Assembly (NCBI RefSeq): GCF_051622035.1
Contig: NC_135359.1
Span: forward strand, 31,525,501-31,589,500
Source: Arctopsyche grandis
Taxonomy: Eukaryota > Arthropoda > Insecta > Trichoptera > Hydropsychidae
DNA: 64,000 bases
Direction of reading: 5' to 3'
Below are positions 34,216 through 45,589 of this stretch, one piece after another. The position numbers and the translations under genes were made by a program. The number at the start of each line of letters is the position of its first letter. The first letter of the stretch is position 1. A model generated the notes under the pieces. It made no database searches. It had not been told where the DNA came from and saw nothing but the letters and a program-made list of their open reading frames with translations.

Positions 34216-34778
34216 TGTGACCCGAAAAAAATAAAGGAAATTCAATTGGTCCGGAAAACAACGATGACGCATATTAGCGTCGTCGTATTGTTTTCATTAT
34301 TTGCAAATAAAAAGTTTCCGGATGATTTATTTTACGATGACAAACTAATATCAATTATTTGTATGTTAAATGGATCAAAGCGGTGACTAAAATAATTTAT
34401 TTAAAATACGACATTTCTGTAAGTGTTGTAAATATTGAGTAATTTGTTTGTATGCACAAATACTTTCAGGCTTCATTTGAATGTGGATCAGTTGTTGTTG
34501 TTTTGTCGTGTAATTATGTATTTTTTTAGTGTATTGACACTGCATAAATATTAAGAGAATAAAACTTATATGGCTGGTTAAAGGTTTTTGATCTACTTAA
34601 TTCTACATACTTTAGTATGCAGTCTACCTTCACATATCTACTTAAGTGTGCGATCTACCTTCACGTTTTTACTTTAATATGCGGTCTCACTGTCTCAGTT
34701 CTCGCGTGTGACAGTGAGACTGAATAATACCGACCCTAACAACCTAATCTTAAATGAATAGGGACAACCCTAACCTGA
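34216..34778. other. Spacer
   Basis: AT-rich; a small hairpin GTCTCACTGTC/GACAGTGAGAC lies near 34685-34722. No gene recognised. Confidence 0.35.
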
Positions 34779-34786
34779 CCTGACCC

Positions 34787-34998
34787 CAGTGCCGGTTTTA
34801 GGGGGGGGGCTGGGTTGGGCGGCATTCGAGGGCGCCAAATAAGTTAGGGCGCCGCTCGATGCGTCAAAGGCGCTTTAAAATTTAAAATTATAGCGCCAAA
34901 ATCCATACAAAATTTTAGATTAGAGCGTCCAAGGCGAAATATTAAGGGTTTTTAGAAAAAATTGCCCCAGGGCGCCATTGGGTGTAAAGCCGGCACTG
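34787..34998. mobile_element. hAT MITE, 212 bp
   Basis: Ends CAGTGCCGGTTTTA and TAAAGCCGGCACTG are inverted repeats. An 8-bp target duplication CCTGACCC is present (34779-34786, 34999-35006). Interior rich in GGCGCC blocks, no coding. Confidence 0.85.
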
Positions 34999-35006
34999 CC
35001 TGACCC

Positions 35007-35740
35007 TTAAATAAATAGGTGTTGGCTGCTAAGATGTTTTTTTTTTGTGAAAACATTGATGAAATAAAGCTTAATAGTGGCACCAATTATGTTTTAGAGC
35101 TTGTAAAATTATAACTAAGTTAAAGATAACTTTGTATTTTTGTTATACATATGTATATAATGTATGTTCAAATAGTTTTGAACAAAAACTGTAATTATTA
35201 CAACGGTGCGTGTCCATGGATTAAATTAGGTAGTAGTAATAACATTTTGAATACTGAGGTCATATATTGAGGATATTGTATTGCATACATACATACATAT
35301 TATTATATTATGTGCGATATAAATGAGGTGGAATTAAATAAATAATTTGTTACTTTTTTCTTTTATTGAAACATTGAAGTACACAATGAACACATAATTG
35401 CAAAAATAAACAAATAAAACATTAGTACAAAAAAATAAGGTCTACCTTACAATAACTCAAGACTCAAGATTCGTTTTCCCTTCATTTTTTGGTGTATTTC
35501 GTCGTCGATTTAGTATACAGATGTACAAACGAAAATGTTTTACATGGTGAAATATTTATTTTACGAGGTAAGCATTTTTGTATACAATATACAAATTCCT
35601 ACTTAAGTAAACAAAAAATTGAGAAAACGAGTCCTGTTGCTGCAACGTAGCGCACCACTAATTTACATACACAATGCATTTGAGAATTTACAAATTTATT
35701 AAAATCAACAAACAAATTTGAGTATTATAGGCGAAATAAA
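35007..35740. other. AT-rich spacer
   Basis: No recognised gene; several ACATACATACAT runs. It may include decayed 5' parts of the MULE scrap that follows. Confidence 0.35.
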
Positions 35741-36070
35741 TCAATGTATGATAAAGCCAAATATTTAAAAAAAAAAGAAATGATTGTCGAAATGGATAGC
35801 CAGATATATGCAGTACCGAGTAAAACAATTCCCGGTAAAATGTATAACGTGAATTTATCTCACATGTATTGTACATGTGAAAAAGGATACTTGTTAACAC
35901 CAAGCAGGTGTTTACTCGCTATATTTAAATAAATCAACGGATGATACCGTAGAAGACAGGTATTCATCTGCTATTATATAATGCCTTGGGTGAAAGTGCT
36001 TCGAAAAAGGAATTTTATAGACTCATCCTCATCAAAGGAGTTTATGACGACAATAGAAAAGGGCTCTACA
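35741..36070 (+). mobile_element. MULE transposase C-terminal fragment with SWIM finger
   Basis: Reads IYAVPSKTIPGKMYNVNLS, then YCTCEKGYLLTPSRC, a SWIM-like zinc finger as found after the catalytic domain in MULE transposases. Another frame then gives NALGESASKKEFYR, matching ALGDKANTKEFYK in the 59.2-kb copy. Broken fragment. Confidence 0.55.
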
Positions 36071-36219
36071 CAAGTTTTTATTGTAATTCCCTTTTCATTA
36101 TACAGCCCCATCTTCTCATTTATCTTCTGAAAAGATTAAAAATGATATAATATAGTTTTTTTCCACACATTCTACTTGTTTGATTATGTATACAAATTCA
36201 TAATAAAACAAATACCTCG

Positions 36220-36510
36220 ATCAAGTCTACACCAGTGAATTTCCCTGTCCAAAATTCATCACTGTCCACTTTTCATACCAATGCCGGACAGTTCTGTATT
36301 TTGGGAACAGGGTTGCATTAGCCAGTTCTGCCTCACTGAGATTTTGAAGCCCCATAACTTTAGTATGCATTCTATGTGCCTCAATTGCAGTTGCATTATT
36401 GTCAAAATATTCCAACTATCTGTTTTTTATGGAATCCGCTGGTTTCAAATATCCCAGTGCTTCGGCAGTAGCAGTACTGTAACTGTGAGCACGCTGGCAA
36501 ATTATCCTAA
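36220..36510 (-). mobile_element. MULE transposase N-terminal fragment
   Basis: Minus-strand frame with EAHRMHTKVMGLQNL, LANATLFPKYRTVRHWYEKW and NFG. This corresponds to NGTFNPKRRTVAH...EKW at 57960-58035. It is opposite in strand to the SWIM fragment beside it, so the two are not one gene. Confidence 0.5.
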
Positions 36511-36870
36511 AAAATAAATTATTGACACTTACGGTAATAATTTTACAAGATTATATTGCATATTATATAAATTATTTAGCAATAGCATTCAAATAGAGCA
36601 AAATATATTTTTAATAGCGGATTTCTTGAACTTTGAACACTTCGAAACATAATAATTAATTAAAAATAATAAATAAGAAAATTCTTTACATACTTAAATC
36701 TATTTTTTTAAATTAAGTGGCTTTTAATTAATTTCAATCTTCGAAATAATTGATCACAAATTTTTAATATCGGGACATTCATTTTTGCCAAATAACCATG
36801 ATTTTGGTTTGATAGAAATGAAAATAAGAAAAACTAATAATTTATACATCCCTGAACACTATTATGAATG
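36511..36870. other. AT-rich spacer
   Basis: Nothing recognised. Confidence 0.4.
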
Positions 36871-36872
36871 AA

Positions 36873-37520
36873 CTAGTGTAAGGCCCGTTGATTTCAACGG
36901 GTGGTTTCGAAAAGGAATTGAAACTCAAATAAAAATAAAGTGAAAGATATTGAATCGACTGGTTTCGGAAAGAAATTCATGCACGAATTAGAAATTACGA
37001 ATTACGTTTTGTGCATCGCCGATGCCCCGACGCCTTCGCCTCCAACGCCTCCGATGCTTCCGGCAACCCGGGGCCTTCACCCCCGGCGCCTCCGACGCTC
37101 CGGGGCTTTCGCCCCCAGCGCCGCCGACGCCCCCGGCGCCCCCCAGTGCCCCCGGTGCCCCCAGCGCTCACGGCGCCTCCGACGCCCCGGGGCCTTCGCC
37201 CCTAGCGCCTCCGGCGCCCCCAGCGTCCCCGCTGCCTCCGGCACCCCGGGGCCCTCGCCCCCAGCGCCCTCGATGCCTTCGGGACAAAATAATGAAAATT
37301 TTGAAAAAAATGAAAAATATGAAAAAAATAATAAAAATGAAAATAACGAAAAAAAAGGAAAAAACTGAAAAAATGAAAAATTTGAAAAAATAAAAAATAT
37401 GAAAAAAATGAAAAAAAAAAAGTTCCCCATACTGGTTGATGGTTGATCATAAGAAATCGGAAATCGATTCGAACGAAAGTCGATTGTCGACGAAAGCCGA
37501 AGATACGCGAATGATTGGTT
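36873..37520 (-). mobile_element. Helitron-like element with GC-rich minisatellite
   Basis: On the minus strand the right terminus reads CCCGTTGAAATCAACGGG, a perfect hairpin, about 9 nt before CTAG and a T, as in Helitron 3' ends. 37020-37280 is a GC-rich array of GCCTCCG, CCCCGGGGCCTTCGCCCCC and GCGCC blocks, followed by an A-rich GAAAAAATGAAAA array. A paralogue lies at 48987-49440. Proline- and arginine-rich open frames here come from the repeat. No Rep/helicase. Confidence 0.55.
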
Positions 37521-37564
37521 CCCCATACTTATAAAGGATAATTGAATATTAAGTAATTTTAGAG

Positions 37565-37645
37565 CGTTTTTTCTGTCGACGCTGTAGTCTAATGGCTAGC
37601 GTACCTGTTCTAGGCGAGGGGACCTTGGTTCGATTCCGTGATTTG
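37565..37645 (+). repeat. tRNA-like SINE head
   Basis: Contains a good A box (TAGTCTAATGG) and a perfect B box (GGTTCGATTCC) at tRNA spacing, but no matching acceptor stem. A tRNA pseudogene or the 5' part of a SINE. Confidence 0.4.
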
Positions 37646-37849
37646 CAATTAATTTTATATTTCAAATATCGCTAAAATATAAATTAATTTCAATATTTTC
37701 AATTAAAAATATATATTTAAATGTTAAATATGAAAAGAAAAAAAATGGTTCAAAACCTCGCTAAATGAAATTTTTATAATTACGTATTTTTATATGGCGA
37801 GAAGGAATATTTCAATAAATGTTTAAAAAAAAAAGGCGAAATGAAGAAT

Positions 37850-38262
37850 TGGATTTGACATGAAAGGGGGGCACCAGAAACATCATGGCACGCATGCAGC
37901 CAAAATGTAAGAATATTTATACAATAACAATTTTTTTTTATATTTATCCCAGTATGCATTTTATTGTGACCAGAGGGTAGATTTTAGAGTAAATAATTTT
38001 AAACAAATTTCACACTTAGGCTTTTAGCCGGTGTGAGTTCTTAAATGTCCCACAAGTGCATTTTTTCGAATAAATGATTTTAGACAAATTTCACATTTGT
38101 AAGGCTTTTCCCCCGTGTGAGTTCTCAAATGTGACACAAGTTGATCTTTACGAACATATGATTTTAAACAAATGTCACATTTATGTGGTTTTATCCCAGA
38201 ATGCAATTTTTTATGTGTATCGAGGCTAGATTTTCGAGTAAATGATTTTAGACAGATTTAGA
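37850..38262 (-). pseudogene. Gene G: 3' end of a ZAD-family finger gene
   Basis: Minus-strand remnant with two full fingers ([28 protein letters not shown]), the family HTG-stop, a cut-off finger and part of the 3' UTR (GGCTGCATGCGTGCC). Its 5' side ends inside a finger at about 38262, directly joined to the promoter block of gene H in head-to-head orientation. Confidence 0.85.
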
Positions 38263-38311
38263 CCAAATATGTCACACAAAAAAGTTGCTGTCAGAGTTAA
38301 ATGCAGGGACG

Positions 38312-40114
38312 ATGGAGTGCAGGCTTTGTCTTGGATCAGCTCCGGCCGAGTCTTCCGTCTCCATCTTCCAGAGACCAGGTCCTCATCCAGAGCGTCTGGA
38401 GCAACGCATTCGGACCGGCTGTCAGATTTATGTAGGTTACAGGTTATAATTACAGCATACTCTCGATTATCCGGTTTGCGGATTAGCCGTGCTTGAAAAA
38501 TAGTAATTATTTAAATTGATTTAATTTCTTTCTTATATGCTTATGAGACGCACCGATTGATTGCGATCGTAAACACGCCTATTATTTGAACAAATTATGT
38601 CACACACACAGGTTACAGGTTACAATACTGTTGTGGACCCAATTGGTTCTCCCGACTCTTCTCACCGCTCAATCCTATTGCTTTTTTCATTTCATCTGCA
38701 GGTTAAAAGAGGCGATGGGTTGCCAGACACGGTGTGTCTTTCGTGTAAGACCAATCTCGAATTGTTGATCAGCTTTCGAAAGGCTTGTTTTCGAAGCCAC
38801 GAAACATCTCAACTGAGGTTAGCTGATTGCTTGAACTTCAAGACTGAAGAAGTTTTCTTGGAAGATCTAATATGGGAAGACGAGCCTTCACAATCGACAA
38901 TTCACCGAAAGGACAGTGACATTTGCTTGAAGCCATTTCCCAGTGAATCTGAACTTATTCTACACAAAAGATCTCATCCTGGAGAAAAGCGGTTTCAATG
39001 TGACATTTGTTTAAAATCATATATTCGAAAAAATACTCTTGTGATACATTTGAGATCTCACACGGGGGAAAAGCCTTACAAGTGTGTAATTTGTCTAAAA
39101 TCATTTACTCTAAATTCTAGCCTCAAGAAACATAAAAAATTGCATGCTGGGATAAAACTACACAAATGTGACATTTGTTTAAAATCATATGTTCATAAAA
39201 ATGAAGTTGTGTCACATTTGAGATCTCACACGGGGGAAAAGCCATACAAATGTGAAATTTGTCTAAAATCATTTCGTCTTAAATCTACCCTTGAGCAACA
39301 CAAAAAATTACATACTGGGATAAAACCACACAAATGTGACATTTGTTTAAAATCATTTATTCAAAAACCTACACTTGTTAGACATTTAAGAATTCACACT
39401 GGGGAAAAGCCTTACAAGTGTGAAATTTGTCTAAAATCATATCCTCAAAAATCTTACCTCAAGAAACATAAAAAATTGCATGCTAGAATGAAACCATACA
39501 AATGTGAAATTTGTTTAAAATCATATGTTCATAAAAATGAACTTGTGTCACATTTGAGATCTCACATGGGGGAAAAGCCATACAAGTGTGAAATTTGTTT
39601 AAAATCATATGTTCATAAAAATAAACTTGTGTCACATTTGAGATCTCACACGGGGGAAAAGCCATACAAGTGTGAAATTTGTCTAAAATCATTTCCTCTT
39701 AAATCTACCCTTGTTAGACATTTAAAAATTCACACTGGCGAAAAGCCTTACAAGTGTGCAATTTGTCTAAAATCATATGCTGAAAAATCTTACCTCAAGA
39801 AACATAAAAAATTGCATGCTGGAATGAAACCACACAAATGTGACATTTGTTTAAAATCATATGTTCATAAAAATGAACTTGTGTCACATTTGAGATCTCA
39901 CACGGGGGAAAAGCCATACAAGTGTGAAATTTGTCTAAAATCATTTCCTCTTAAATCTTCCCTTCAGAATCATAAAAAATTACATACTGGGATAAAACCA
40001 CACAAATGTGACATTTGTTTAAAATCATTTAATCAAAAAATTACACTTGTTAGACATTTAAGAATTCACACTTACAATGCACTTGTGGGACATTTCAGAA
40101 CTCACACCGGGTAA
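38312..40114 (+). CDS. ZAD-C2H2 zinc-finger protein H, 13 fingers
   Basis: Exon 1 38312-38431 (40 codons, MECRLCLGSAPAESS), intron 38432-38701 (270 nt), exon 2 38702-40114; 510 residues. The intron is longer than the usual 88-101 nt because of an insertion of about 170 bp beginning near AATTACAGCATACTCTCG. ZAD intact (second CxxC in DTVCLSC), linker FLEDLIWEDEPSQS, degenerate DSDICLKPF, 13 canonical fingers, then half a finger (NALVGHFRTHTG) lacking its Cys pair before the family stop. Three fingers carry the near-identical SYVHKNELVSHLRSH. The promoter carries antisense finger DNA (see finding). A Tc1 element sits in the 3' flank. Confidence 0.87.
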
Positions 40115-40437
40115 AAGCCTAAGTGTGAAATTTGTTTAAAATCATTTACTCTAAAATCTACCTTCAGGTCACAATAAAATGCATACTGGGATAAATATAA
40201 AAAAAAATTGTTATTGTTATAAATACTGTTAATATATAAACATTCTTATATTTAGGCTGCATACGTGCCATGATGTTTCTGGTGCCCCCCTTTCATGTCA
40301 TTTCTTCTCATTGCTGTTTATTTAAATAATTTTAAGAGAAATGACAATTGAAAATTAAATACACATCTATTATTTGGCTTACTTGTTTTATTTATTTTAA
40401 ATGTAATAATTTTTATTTATTGAATAAAATTGATATA
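40115..40437 (+). other. 3' UTR of gene H
   Basis: Starts with the cut-off finger (CEICLKSFTLKST-like) and continues with TTAGGCTGCATACGTGCC, TGCCCCCCTTTCATGTC and AATAAAAT near 40424. The Tc1 element at 40438 is inserted at its end. Confidence 0.7.
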
Positions 40438-42086
40438 CAGTCGTATGACAACGAATTACTAACACCCGCGTATTTACCCTATTTTGTGTACCTGCGCCGT
40501 CTTAAGTAACATTTTGGGTTGGTTTTTTTTGTAGACCATTCATTGTATCCTATTCTATGTATTTAGAGAAAAATAGGATGAGTAGTGTTTATACAAATAG
40601 TTTAAAAACCGAACAAGTGCAAATACACAGTTTGGCTTTGAAATTCGTTTGGTGTAGACGTGTGCTTTCACTGGGAGAAAAGTTAGTTTTGAAGAGATTT
40701 TTGATTTCCTGTATATTATCGATATCATTGAAGTAAGTAAGTGTTTAAATTTTTTAAATGTGACTTAATTATTTGTTTAAATTGCTTGTGAAAAAAACCC
40801 CCTTTCCTTTTTAGATGGGAAGAAATAAAGATTTATCTATGGAGAAAATCGCCAATATTTCCACATTATTAAATACTGGGAAGTATTCTATACGATATAT
40901 TGCTAAAGATCAGGGGGTTAGCGTTTTCAGTGTGCATAAAATTAGCACCCAACTAAAAAGAGGTGAAAATCCTACGGTCACCAAGCGTAAGAATTGTTGT
41001 GGCACTCGAAAATAAGGTCCTCGAGTCGATCGATATATTATAAATACTGTTGAGAAGGATCGGTTTGCCACAAATAAAAAAATCCAGACGAATTTACGGG
41101 AGCGGAACCGAAATATCGACTCGGACAATACAACGCCGTCTCGCAGACGCGGGGATGGCAGGCAGGCAGCTAACTAAAAAAACGCTTTTGACGCCAAAAT
41201 GAAGAAAGCCAGGCTCAATTTGGCTAATGAGCATCGCCACTTCACCCTCGACGATTGGAAAGGGGTAATTTAATTGAAATTAAATTATTTGTTTAATTTT
41301 TTTTGAATGAATTGAATTAATCGATGTTTTTAACATTTTTAAGGTTCACTTCTCTGACGAGTCGTCAATTCAATTGATGACACCGACTCACCAATACGTA
41401 CGTAGGCGAGTCGGCAAGCGGTATAATGAGTCCTGTGTCATAAAAAATGTGAAACACCCGCTGTCACTCATGATTTGGGGCTCAATTAGTGCGGAAGGTC
41501 GGGGGCCATTGTATTTTGTAGAAGGGATGATGAATGCTTCGCAATATATAACGGTATTGCGATACACCCTATTGCACTCTATACAAAACAAAATTGACAA
41601 AAGGGATCGCCTGCACTTAATGCAATATTATTGCACCCTGCCACAATGTCAAAATTGTGAAAAAAATCATGTCCGACCACAATTTACCGCTCCTTCACTG
41701 GCCCGGTAATTCTCCCGATCTAAATCCTATAGAAAATGTCTGGCATACCCTTAAAATGAAATTAAATAAGCTCCAATGTACCAATAAAAATATCCTAAAA
41801 CAAAACATAATTTCTGTGTGGCAGGGAGATCCTGAGATAAAGTCAACCATTGCGTCTTGTATCGAGAGTATGCCCAAAAGAATAGCATCGTGTCTCCGAA
41901 ATAAGGGTGGACATACAAAATATTAATAATATATATATATGTTGTATTAATATTGTAAATAAACTATGTATAATCATTATAAACACATCTTTGTTTTAAT
42001 TTTACGAACCTACTCTTCAATATATAGCTCTAAACATAGAATTTGCAAAATCCGCATGGTGTTAGTAATTCGCTGTCATGGGACTG
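40438..42086 (+). mobile_element. Tc1-like transposon, decayed
   Basis: Inverted ends of about 29 bp (CAGTCGTATGACAACGAATT and the inverse of AATTCGCTGTCATGGGACTG) stand between TA dinucleotides. The transposase starts at 40815 (MGRNKDLSMEKIANIS, first helix-turn-helix) and stops after 66 codons. Later pieces read VHFSDESS (first catalytic Asp), HPLSLMIWGSISAEGRGPL, and WPGNSPDLNPIENVW with the last acidic residue. The usual MQDNAPCHTA motif is damaged to MQYYCT with a frame change, so the second Asp is lost. Dead DD34E-type copy, 1649 bp. Confidence 0.9.
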
Positions 42087-42290
42087 TATGTAATTATGGG
42101 AAATATAAAACTCAGGGGTCGTCAAACCGCAGCTCTTTGGTCGGTGGCGTAGCTACCATTGCACAGATTGATGCAAAGCATCACAGCCCATTCTCGACAA
42201 GGGCCCAAATTTTTAAGGATGTGGCTATTTGTACATACATAGTACATAAGAAGATTATAAGACTTAGCATTTAAGATTAATCTGATATAT
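42087..42290 (+). mobile_element. hAT-end-like remnant, H copy
   Basis: GGTCGTCAAACCGCAGCTCT matches GGTCGGCAAACCGCGGTTCT at 47550, the style of a Charlie-type hAT end. The rest of this stretch up to the LINE matches 47590-47758. Confidence 0.4.
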
Positions 42291-43520
42291 TATTTGGAAA
42301 GACACTTTGCATATATTATCAGCTTGAATTTGCCTCAATTATCTGGTCACCATTCCCATACCCATTCTACTGTTCCCGATATTTTAAAAATACTATCTTT
42401 TAACAATATTTCTGTCAGGCGACGACTTACTGATGCTACATTCTTCTTTAAGATCATAAATGGTTTCCTTGATTGTTCTGATTTACTGTATAAGGTTAAT
42501 TTCAGTATCCCAGTTCGGTATTCTAGACACGTTGCATTCTTTTCACTTAATCCTTTCTGTCCGAGCCAACAAACCCACATGGCCGTGTTTTGGGCTCTTA
42601 CGGGCGCGTACTCATGTTTACGAGGCGCGCTCATCTGTCAAACGAGACGCCCGCCATCCGCCGGCCGAGACGGTACTGGCGTGGCTGGTGGCTGGTGGCT
42701 GGTGGCTGGTGGCTGGTCTACCTTGCCTGACCAGTGACCAGTGACCAGTGACCAGTGACCAGCTGCAGCCAGCCAGCCAGTACTCATCCACAGCCCCCGC
42801 CATAAAGGGGCACAGGCGAGAGGCGAGAGGCGCCGGCAAACTCCCCGGCTCGCCATCTATTCGTTAATAAAAGGGATAACTTGACTTAACGTGTCTAATT
42901 TCCCACCCCGCCCTGTTCCAGCACGTGCTCCAGAGCGAGCTGAACACACAGAGACGACGACACACACACACACAGCCACTGGTCACCCAGCATTTACACA
43001 CACATAAAGCTCCTGCTAAGCTATCGTTCACTTTCAATACTAATTCCCAAAAATATTCTTATATTCAATATCTGCAGCGTGTTTATCGTATGTTTAACGG
43101 GGAGCTGAATGAGGTTGATCTGTTCGGTATTTCCCTACATCAATTCAAGACTAACATCAGGAGAATCTTGACCGATTGATTAATTTCTTCTTCTATTCTA
43201 TTTCATAACCTTTTTCCAATATTTTTATACTTTAGTTTAATTATGTAATGTGCTATTTAGTCATGTTATAGCTTCATTCTTTTCCTTTTCATTTGTTTAT
43301 CTTGTATTTTCCTTTTTCATTTGTTTATTTTTGTAAATTTCCACTTCTTATATTCTATTTTATAACCTTTTTCCAATATTTTAATACTATAGTTCAATTA
43401 TGCAATGTGCTATTTTGTCATGGTATAGCTTTTATTCTTTTCTTTTTCATTTGTTTATCTTGTATTTATATTTTTCATTTTTAATCATCTTTGTAAAAAT
43501 CTGTAATTGGACTCGTATGT
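42291..43520 (+). mobile_element. CR1/Jockey-like LINE 3' end, interrupted by a solo LTR
   Basis: Coding end of a reverse transcriptase: DILKILSFNNISVRRRLTD, FFFKIINGFLDCSDLLYKV and VRYSRHVAFF, then after the insertion YIQYLQRVYRMFNGE and a stop near 43179. A 3' UTR with TTTCATTTGTTTATCTTG repeats follows. 5'-truncated. Uninterrupted paralogue at 47759-48454. Confidence 0.7.
42558..43030. mobile_element. Solo LTR of unassigned family
   Basis: 473 bp from TGTCCGAGCC to TATCGTTCA with a 5-bp duplication CTTTC on both sides (42553-42557, 43031-43035). It contains GGTGGCTGGTGGCTGG and GACCAGTGACCAGTG tandem runs and a possible AATAAAAGGG signal. The empty site exists in the paralogous LINE at 48096-48100. 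Confidence 0.75.
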
Positions 43521-43659
43521 CATATATATTATATATTTACTACTTATTTTTATACATACATTGGTATGTAACATTGGTTGTTTGTTGGCTGGGAACCCAA
43601 AATTTGATTTTTTTTCGATTCATAGGCGCTGATTCGATTATTTTCGATTCAAAGGATTC

Positions 43660-44106
43660 GAAGTCCTCGCAGGGGGCGCAGCCGCCGGATTCTAGTATAT
43701 CCATATAATTTCAAAAGAGACAATATATTTTTATTTTTATTGTAGTTATTTTTATTTTTTTGCTTTTTGTAATTATCTTACTTTATATTATAAATACCGA
43801 GCGAAGCCGGGTAATACAGCTAGTCTAATATATGAGTTCGAAAGAGACTTTGTATTTATGTAAATATTTAAGCCTACGTTGGCGAAGGCGCTGGGGGGGG
43901 CCAGCGGATTCTGGTATACATATAATTTCCAAAGAGTATATGTTTGTTTGTTTGTGAGAGTCAATTTAATAAAAAAAAACAAATGAGTATTCAAATAAAT
44001 TTATATAAAATAACAACTATTCAAATATATTTAATAAAATTTTTTCTATCAGATTAGTCATGTTTAAGCGGTTTATATACCGAGCGAAGCCGGGTAATAC
44101 AACTAG
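43660..44106 (+). mobile_element. Two Helitron-like 3' ends
   Basis: ACCGAGCGAAGCCGGGTAAT then ACAGCTAGT ends at about 43824, and ACCGAGCGAAGCCGGGTAAT then ACAACTAGT at about 44104. Both have the GC-rich hairpin followed by CTAG-T of insect Helitrons. The intervening sequence is AT-rich with GCGAAGGCGCTGGGGG. Confidence 0.5.
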
Positions 44107-44242
44107 TAAATTATAAGATTAGAAATTTAAAGTCGATTAAGAAACTTCCTTCGGCCGTTCGAAAGTAAGTGACGTTTAGTATAAACTTTTTAAAAGTCAA
44201 CAAAACTGTTCAAAAACCACTATTCAATACTAAGATTCGAGA

Positions 44243-44352
44243 AAGCTGGTTGACCGATTTTAGGGTGTTACCAGTTTTAGTGTGACGGGTGATCACGTGT
44301 GACCGATCTAGAGCGACCGGTTCACTTATGACTGGAAGTCCGTTTACCGGTC
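44243..44352 (+). repeat. FB repeat, partial
   Basis: TGACCGATTTTAGGGTGTTA, GTGACGGGTGATCACGTGTG and GATCTAGAGCGACCGG, ending GTCCGTTTACCGG. Right-arm type. Confidence 0.65.
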
Positions 44353-44424
44353 CAGACATCGACTTTTTTTTATAGTTTATGTTAATTCTGAGTTAAAAAC
44401 TTCTGTCGGAAGTTAAAAAGTAGT

Positions 44425-44510
44425 AAACAGGGACATTTGGGCGTCCCGAGAGGTTTGTTCGGGACACTGGGACACAATACATAAAAATGGTGACAATCCC
44501 GATAAAGGTC
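44425..44510. mobile_element. hAT-like fragment related to 54.47 kb
   Basis: GGGACATTTGGGCGTCCCGA...TTCGGGACACTGGGACACAA matches 54488-54536 in the hAT element at 53465-55188. Confidence 0.4.
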
Positions 44511-44798
44511 TGTTCATATTTAACAGCACTGCACAACTCCGTTTCAAATATGTCATTTTATTACATTTCTATTCATATCTACCTACACGTCGCGGTCACG
44601 TCACTTTACAGCACTTTGACCGAGTGCAAGGCAAAATCGGCTTACTTATACATTACAGGCCATGACGATACGGCGCAATATTGCTTACGTCGTATTGTCG
44701 AGTACTTACAATTTGAATGCATACACGTGCATACGTAGTTATGCCTCAGAATACAAGTCGGCAAAAATGTTTCGGAGTTTATCGAACGAAAAATTATG

Positions 44799-45145
44799 TA
44801 TAATCGCGTTGTTGTTGGAAGAAGAAGCTTAAGAAGGCTATAAAAAAGCACGGAGGCGTTTTGATGTGTATCCTATGTTAAAAAATAAAAAAACCAAAGA
44901 AGAGTTTTGGTCACCGTATAAGGTGGATGTGGATGATGGACAAATTTTTTTTAAATATTTCCGTATGAACCGATACCAATTTGAAACAATACTGGATAAA
45001 ATAAAAACACAAATCGAAAGATTGAACAGCTGTCAACTATCACTATCGATAAATGGTCCAAAACAGCAAAGCGGCCGACTCATGGCACGTAATTCGCGTG
45101 TATATCTCCACGATGGCCAAAAAGACGGATATACGATACGTTGAC
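44799..45145 (+). mobile_element. PIF/Harbinger transposase N-terminal fragment
   Basis: Reads IIALLLEEEA, a stop, then ARRRFDVYPMLKN, TKEEFWSPYKVDVDDGQ and FFKYFRMNRYQFETILDKI. This fits the N-terminus of insect HARBI1-like nucleases (form W-HP---R---GEF--L---L--D---F--YFRM---F--LL). The DDE part is absent. Broken fragment. Confidence 0.55.
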
Positions 45146-45268
45146 GGATGTTGCTGTAATGTATGAACAGGAAATGTCGGTTACTGTTGTAAGCCTGTAC
45201 CATACAAAATGTACCAAAGAATTCTTTTCGAACGGCCGGATTCCTGCTGAAGTCGGTTCGTGCCGACT

Positions 45269-45579
45269 AGGTATGAACGGTAAACGGACAACTAGTCTTA
45301 TGTGAACCAGTCACAGGACAACCGGTTGCTCTAGATCGGTCACACGTGATCACCCGTCACACTAAAACTGGTCAAACCCTAAAACTGGTCACGAGAAAAC
45401 TGGTCACACCCTAAAATCGGTCACGAGAAAACTGGTTGACTGATTTTAGGGTGTGACCAGTTTTCTCGTGACCAGTTTTAGTGATGCGGGTGATGACGTG
45501 TGACCGATCTAGAGCGACTGGTTGTCCTATGACCGGTTCACATTTGACTAGTAATCACCGAACCGTATGAACATACCTT
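45269..45579. repeat. FB foldback element, complete, upstream of gene I
   Basis: Left end AGGTATGAACGGTAAACGGA, right end inverse of AAGGTATGTTCATACGG. Arms of about 140 bp carry CTGGTCACGAGAAAACTGG and CCAGTTTTCTCGTGACCAG, plus the ATCTAGAGCGAC core in both orientations. Lies 123 bp before the start codon of gene I. Confidence 0.8.
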
Positions 45580-45589
45580 AAATAGGAGC

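Noticed and set aside
36940-37393. Pro/Arg-rich frames at 36940-37393 and 49090-49577 as genes
   Set aside because: They follow a GC-rich minisatellite within a Helitron-like element; all frames are open and low in complexity.
37565-37645. A functional tRNA gene
   Set aside because: A and B boxes are good but there is no acceptor pairing and the anticodon stem is poor.
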